NCBI RefSeq assembly: GCF_001494595.1
Contig: NZ_LN929908.1
Span: 1,401,716 to 1,465,715, forward strand
From: Mycobacterium sp. M26
Lineage (GTDB): Bacteria > Actinomycetota > Actinomycetes > Mycobacteriales > Mycobacteriaceae
Length of the DNA stretch: 64,000 nucleotides
Direction of reading: 5' to 3'
In this document: positions 59,513-64,000 of the stretch, piece after piece
Position numbering within the stretch: the stretch's first letter is position 1
How the letters are laid out: every line of letters begins with the position of its first letter
The notes under the pieces: model-generated
Databases searched by the model: none
Told to the model about the DNA's origin: nothing
Seen by the model: the letters and a program-made list of their open reading frames with translations, nothing else
Translations under genes and position numbers: made by a program

Positions 59513-61561
59513 ATGGACTTCTCCTCCGCCTACCGGCACGGGTTCGCGCGGGTAGCGGCCTGCACGCACCACACGGTGCTGGCCGATCCGGCTGCCAACG
59601 CTGCGTCGGTGGTGCGGATCGCGCAGGCCTGCCACGACGACGGCGTGGCGGTGGCGGTGTTCCCGGAGCTCACCCTGTCGGGGTATTCGATCGAGGACAT
59701 CCTGCTGCAGGACAGCCTGCTCGACGCCGTGGAGGAGGCTCTGGCCGAGGTGGTCGCCGCCTCCGCCGATCTGCTGCCGGTACTCGTCGTCGGGGCGCCG
59801 CTGCGCTACCTGCACCGGATCTACAACACCGCGGTGGTGATCCATCGCGGTGTGGTGCTCGGAGTGGCGCCGAAGTCGTATCTGCCCACCTATCGGGAGT
59901 TCTACGAGAGCCGGCAGGTGGCGGCGGGGGACGACCTGCACGGCACCATCCGCATCGGTGACGCCGAGGTTCCGTTCGGCCCGGATCTGCTGTTCGCCGC
60001 CGAGGACGTAGCCGGGCTGGTGCTGCACGTCGAGATCTGCGAAGACATGTTCGTCCCGGTGCCGCCCAGTGCGCATGCCGCGCTGGCCGGCGCGACGGTG
60101 CTGGCCAACCTCTCGGGAAGCCCGATCACGATCGGCCGTGCCGAGGATCGCAAGCTGCTGGCGCGCTCGGCGTCGGCGCGCTGCCTGGCGGCCTACGTGT
60201 ACGCCGCCGCGGGGGAGGGCGAGTCGAGCACCGATCTGGCCTGGGACGGCCAGACCATGATCTACGAGAACGGCCGCCTGCTGGCCGAGTCCGAGCGTTT
60301 CCCGAAGGGCGAGCGCCGCTCGGTCGCCGACGTGGACCTCGACCTGCTGCGCGCCGAACGATTGCGGATGGGCACCTTCGACGACAATCGACGCCACCAC
60401 CAGGATGCGCTGAACTCATTCCGGCGCATCGGTTTCGTGCTCGAGCCGCCCAACGGGGACATCGGCCTGCGGCGCGCGGTGGAACGGTTCCCGTTCGTGC
60501 CCAGCGATCCACTTCGCCTCGAACAGGACTGCTACGAGGGCTACAGCATCCAGGTGTCGGGTCTCGAGCAGCGGCTGCGTGCACTGAACTATCCCAAGGT
60601 CGTGATCGGGGTGTCCGGCGGGCTCGATTCCACCCATGCGCTGATCGTCGCGGCGCGGGCGATGGACCGGGAAGGCCGGCCCCGCAGCGACATTCTGGCG
60701 TTCACCCTGCCCGGCTTCGCCACCGGTGAGCGCACCAAGAACAACGCCATCAGGCTGTCCCGGGCACTCGGGGTCACCTTCGAGGAGATCGACATCCGGT
60801 CGACGGCGTCGCTGATGCTCACTGAGATCGGCCACCCCTTCTCCCAGGGCGAGCCGGTCTACGACATCACCTTCGAAAACGTCCAGGCCGGGCTGCGTAC
60901 CGACTACCTGTTCCGGATCGCCAACCAGCGTGGCGGCATCGTGCTGGGTACCGGCGATCTGTCCGAACTGGCGCTGGGCTGGTCGACCTACGGCGTCGGC
61001 GACCAGATGAGCCACTACAACGTCAACGCCGGTGTGCCGAAAACCCTGATCCAGCACCTGATTCGGTGGGTCATCTCCTCGGGGCAGTTCAACGACGAGG
61101 TCGACGAGATCCTGCAGTCGGTGCTCGACACCGAGATCACGCCCGAACTGGTTCCCACCGGTGAGGATGAGGAGATCCAGAGCAGCGAGGCCAAGGTGGG
61201 CCCGTACTCGCTGCAGGACTTCTCGTTGTTCCAGGTGCTGCGCTACGGCTTCCGGCCGTCGAAGATCGCGTTCCTGGCCTGGCATGCCTGGAGCGACCCG
61301 GACCGCGGCAACTGGCCGCCGGGCTTCCCCGAGGGCAAGCGACCGGCCTACTCGCTCAAGGAGATTCGGCACTGGCTGGCGATCTTTGCCCAGCGGTACT
61401 ACTCGTTCAGCCAGTTCAAGCGCTCGGCATTGCCCAACGGGCCCAAGGTATCCCACGGTGGTTCGCTCTCGCCGCGCGGTGACTGGCGGGCGCCGTCGGA
61501 CATGTCGGCGCGGATCTGGCTCGCCGAGATCGAGCGGGACATCCCCGAGGAGTGGACCTAG
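59513..61561 (+). CDS. nadE: Glutamine-dependent NAD+ synthetase
   Basis: 682 residues: an N-terminal nitrilase-type glutaminase with Glu in FPELTLSGY near residue 52, Lys in APKSYLPTYREFYE near residue 121 and Cys in EICEDMFVP near residue 176. The C-terminal ATP-pyrophosphatase has SGGLDSTHALI near residue 366. It amidates NaAD to NAD, the last step of NAD synthesis. Convergent with the beta-propeller gene; the stops share CTAG at 61558-61561. Confidence 0.96.
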   Translation: MDFSSAYRHGFARVAACTHHTVLADPAANAASVVRIAQACHDDGVAVAVFPELTLSGYSIEDILLQDSLLDAVEEALAEVVAASADLLPVLVVGAPLRYLHRIYNTAVVIHRGVVLGVAPKSYLPTYREFYESRQVAAGDDLHGTIRIGDAEVPFGPDLLFAAEDVAGLVLHVEICEDMFVPVPPSAHAALAGATVLANLSGSPITIGRAEDRKLLARSASARCLAAYVYAAAGEGESSTDLAWDGQTMIYENGRLLAESERFPKGERRSVADVDLDLLRAERLRMGTFDDNRRHHQDALNSFRRIGFVLEPPNGDIGLRRAVERFPFVPSDPLRLEQDCYEGYSIQVSGLEQRLRALNYPKVVIGVSGGLDSTHALIVAARAMDREGRPRSDILAFTLPGFATGERTKNNAIRLSRALGVTFEEIDIRSTASLMLTEIGHPFSQGEPVYDITFENVQAGLRTDYLFRIANQRGGIVLGTGDLSELALGWSTYGVGDQMSHYNVNAGVPKTLIQHLIRWVISSGQFNDEVDEILQSVLDTEITPELVPTGEDEEIQSSEAKVGPYSLQDFSLFQVLRYGFRPSKIAFLAWHAWSDPDRGNWPPGFPEGKRPAYSLKEIRHWLAIFAQRYYSFSQFKRSALPNGPKVSHGGSLSPRGDWRAPSDMSARIWLAEIERDIPEEWT

Positions 61562-63735
61562 GTCACCATCGGCCCGGTGAAGGAGAAGGTGATGACCTCC
61601 TCGGTGCTCGCATCGATGATGTAGACCGTTTGACCGTCGGGGCTGACCGCGATGTCACGCGCGTAGTAGTCCGTGCTCGCGTTTCCGGCGGTGGTGATGA
61701 CGGTCTTGGTCGCGGTGTCGATCATCGTGATCGCGTCGCCGGTCAGCGAGGTGACGTAGGCGACGCTGCCGTCGGGACTCAACGCCACGCTGTATGCCTC
61801 TCCGGCGATCGGGAGGACCGTCACGTCCTCGGTGGTGAGGTCGACGATCTCAACGGCACTGCCCGATCCGCTGAAATCCCAGCTGTGAGTGAAGTACAGC
61901 GTGTTCCCGTCGCTGCTCACCGCAATGCCGGTGGGGGAGTTCGCCGGCGTGACGGCGATGGTCTTGGTGACGGAATCGGTCGCGAGGTCGTAGACGGTCA
62001 CTGCGGTTTTCGTCACTGTGTAGAGCGTGCTGCCGTCACTGCTGAGAGTGAGTTGGACGCCCTCGATCGACAGGGTGCCGGTGACCGACGGTGTCGCGGT
62101 GTCGATGACGGCGACTGTGCTCGAACTAGGTCCGGTCAGCATGGCCACGTACACGGTGCTCTTGTCGGGGGAGACCGCGACGGAGGTGGCTGAGCCGGTG
62201 AGGGTGACGGTGGTGACGTCTGCGGTGGCGGTGTCGATCAGCGACGCTTTACCGCCGCCGACCACGTAGAGCGTGCTGCCATCGGCGGAGACCGCAATGT
62301 CGCTGGGGTTCATCGGAATCGAGACGCTAGAGCTGACGGCGGAGCTGGCGGTGTCGATGACGGTCACCGTCTGGGTGAAGTAGTTCACCACATAGACCGT
62401 GCTGCCGTCGGTGCTCAGCGCCATCCGGATGGGGAAGCTGTCGACGGCGATCGGGTCGTTGTGCTCGATCAGGGAAGTCTGGATAACAGGGGCGCCCGAC
62501 ACCGTGGTGGAGGCGCTACCGCCCTGGCCGTCGGATGCGGTCAGAGTGAAGCTGTCGGTGCCGTCAACCCCGGCGACACCGGCCGCCAGTTGCGCAGCCT
62601 GCGTGGGAGTGTAGGTCCAGGTGCCGTTCCCGTTGTTGGTCACGCTGCCGTAGGTGGGCGTGCTGGCGGTGACGGTGACGGTGTCACCGTCCGGGTCGGA
62701 GGTGTCCACTGTGTAGATGGTCGATCCGTTGCTCGTGGTGACCGAGCCGACGATGCTGATGACCGGGTTCTGGTTCGGCACAGCGATGGTGTACGCGGCG
62801 GTGGTGGTGTTACCTGCGCCGAAGAGTGCATGGGTTCCGTCGCTGACGGCCACGGTGAACGTGACCGTGCCGGGACCGGCCGCGGTGAGTGCGAAGGCCC
62901 CGGTTTCCTGGTTGATCGTCACTGCACCGACGACATTCGTTGCGGCAGTGACCGTGTAGCTCAGCGTGTCGTAGTCGGCATCGCTGGCATTGAGATTGCC
63001 GGTGATCACGGTGTCCCCGGTGACCTGGCTGATGGTCACGTCGGGCTCGGCGACGTCCGGTGCGTGGTTGGTGAAGACCGACTCGATACGCCGGTACAGA
63101 CCCCAGACGGCTTCCAAGATCGGTGTACCGGAGGGGGCGTTGGGATCGAAGCCGAACACACCGAGCACGCCGAGAGTGATAGCGCGGATCGGGGCGAAAA
63201 CCGGTGCAAGCACTCCCGGGCTCGGCTTGGTCACCGCGACGGTGACAGACGGGGTGGAGGTCACCGTAGATGTGGCAGCCAGGGCGGTGACCGCGGCGGC
63301 CTCTGGCACGGTCGAGGAGTCAGCCTGGGACTCGGTGACATCGATATCGGCTCGCGTCGGCAGGGTGGCTGACTCGGAAACTGTTGGCGTGGTGTCGATC
63401 TCACTGTCGATACTGATGTTGTGACCGTTGGTGGTGTCCGTGTTGTCGCGGACCGAAGCGCTGGACCGCGGCCGGGTGGAAGCGCGGGCTGCCGACGACT
63501 CAACGCTTGCAGCACTGGCCGCGGGCCCGCGCGACGTGGTGGACGATTTCGCGCTGCTGCGCCCCGAGGACCCGACGCTGGAAGAGGTGGTATCGGTCGA
63601 CCCGTCGGAGTCGGCCCACGCCAGCCCGGCCGGTGCTCCGAACGCCGATCCTATTCCCAGAGCAACGGCCAGTGCTCCGACCCGTCCGACATAGACAGTG
63701 GACAGGCTGCGGCGATTCGCAACATGATTGGCCAT
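61558..63735 (-). CDS. Large secreted Ig-like/beta-propeller protein
   Basis: 725 residues. A signal peptide ends near LAWADSDG (residue 43), and a Ser/Thr-rich low-complexity stretch spans about 45-170. Cadherin/VCBS-type Ig-like repeats (NASDADYDTLSYTV, SDPDGDTVTVTA) follow, and then a C-terminal YVTN-type beta-propeller with recurring SPDGSTVYV blades. The ATG at 63735 was chosen because GGGAGG stands six bases upstream. Probably extracellular or surface-bound; partner unknown. Confidence 0.85.
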   Translation of the reverse strand: MANHVANRRSLSTVYVGRVGALAVALGIGSAFGAPAGLAWADSDGSTDTTSSSVGSSGRSSAKSSTTSRGPAASAASVESSAARASTRPRSSASVRDNTDTTNGHNISIDSEIDTTPTVSESATLPTRADIDVTESQADSSTVPEAAAVTALAATSTVTSTPSVTVAVTKPSPGVLAPVFAPIRAITLGVLGVFGFDPNAPSGTPILEAVWGLYRRIESVFTNHAPDVAEPDVTISQVTGDTVITGNLNASDADYDTLSYTVTAATNVVGAVTINQETGAFALTAAGPGTVTFTVAVSDGTHALFGAGNTTTAAYTIAVPNQNPVISIVGSVTTSNGSTIYTVDTSDPDGDTVTVTASTPTYGSVTNNGNGTWTYTPTQAAQLAAGVAGVDGTDSFTLTASDGQGGSASTTVSGAPVIQTSLIEHNDPIAVDSFPIRMALSTDGSTVYVVNYFTQTVTVIDTASSAVSSSVSIPMNPSDIAVSADGSTLYVVGGGKASLIDTATADVTTVTLTGSATSVAVSPDKSTVYVAMLTGPSSSTVAVIDTATPSVTGTLSIEGVQLTLSSDGSTLYTVTKTAVTVYDLATDSVTKTIAVTPANSPTGIAVSSDGNTLYFTHSWDFSGSGSAVEIVDLTTEDVTVLPIAGEAYSVALSPDGSVAYVTSLTGDAITMIDTATKTVITTAGNASTDYYARDIAVSPDGQTVYIIDASTEEVITFSFTGPMVT

Positions 63736-63949
63736 GGTTGCCTCCCTAGGCGAGGTAAGTACCAGGCAGAGCAGCAATCTCTGTCGTTGCGTGCGCAAAT
63801 TACCAGTCGTCCTAGTTTCGGGTCAGGATTCGGCAACTTCAGTTGTGACAAATATTCCGACCGTTGGTATCTTTTGCGTTCCCGTCGGCTGGACGGGCCA
63901 CGGTCGAAGTGGATATTGCGCTGTGGCGCACGATCTTTCGGAAGATCCG

Positions 63950-64000
63950 CTAATCCAGCTTCGGTGCCCGGCCGCCGAGCCGGCGGGTGACCCGGGCCGC
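63950..64000 (-). CDS. Possible C-terminus of a gene beyond the right edge
   Basis: The last 51 bases read on the minus strand as 16 residues ending RLGGRAPKLD and a TAG stop, with no stop before the window edge. The basic, plausible C-terminal sequence suggests a gene starting outside. Too short to identify. Confidence 0.35.
   Translation of the reverse strand, partial: AARVTRRLGGRAPKLD

Overview
The window is high-GC actinobacterial DNA that reads as a non-tuberculous, probably environmental, Mycobacterium/Mycolicibacterium. The backbone carries the gene order that M. tuberculosis has between Rv2467 (pepN) and Rv2438c (nadE), mostly on the + strand here: pepN, Rv2466c-like, rpiB, nei, lipP, tRNA-Gly, tRNA-Pro, tig, clpP1, clpP2, clpX, korA, korB, mobA, rpf, Rv2449c-like, valS, folC, Rv2446c-like, ndk, rne, rplU, rpmA, obg, proB, nadE. 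This matching rests on recognising protein families and order by eye; no database search was run.

Regions. 1-7114: pepN (runs off the left edge), the CPWC oxidoreductase with a SigH-type promoter, an inserted translationally coupled trio (cytosine permease, Fcy1-type cytosine deaminase, 2OG-Fe(II)-oxygenase-like protein), then rpiB-nei. 7160-14901: antiporter, DUF1542-like membrane protein, lipP, ATP-grasp enzyme, a membrane hydrolase-like protein and a secreted Ala/Thr-rich protein; two of these genes carry in-frame tandem duplications (63 bp and 117 bp). 14981-19757: two tRNAs, trigger factor and the ClpP1P2/ClpX protease. 19767-20961: a lower-GC cassette of an XRE regulator, a small secreted protein and a small lipoprotein, with two copies of the same perfect palindrome between the divergent genes. 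20995-25608: an R2-like ferritin-fold protein coupled to an SCP2-like protein, then fdhD-fdhF. 25660-33677: a second secreted protein with the same type of C-terminal tail, a type III glutamine synthetase behind a GlnR-like box, an F420-type nitroreductase-like protein, an MFS pump with a RibD-like reductase, a VOC protein and a PfkB kinase. 33986-37562: korA-korB-mobA. 37563-39568: a ~1 kb leader and two tandem resuscitation-promoting-factor genes. 39596-49755: FAD monooxygenase, S9 peptidase, saccharopine-dehydrogenase-like, DUF937, valS-folC-DUF4233-ndk. 50053-56249: rne, rplU-rpmA-obg-proB. 56246-64000: a sirtuin pair, YdcF-like, isochorismatase-like, nadE and a large secreted beta-propeller protein, plus a possible partial gene at the right edge.

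Working together: Tig and ClpXP handle folding and degradation of new proteins; KorAB feeds the TCA cycle; MobA supplies molybdenum cofactor that FdhF, matured by FdhD, would need; NadE makes the NAD consumed by the sirtuin; the Rpf proteins cut peptidoglycan at resuscitation.

The most unusual items are the R2-like protein at 21447-22424, in which the expected carboxylate metal ligands appear to be replaced by HxxH motifs; the palindrome-controlled XRE cassette; the cytosine permease/deaminase/oxygenase trio; and the two in-frame tandem duplications. No CRISPR array, insertion sequence, integrase or prophage was seen.
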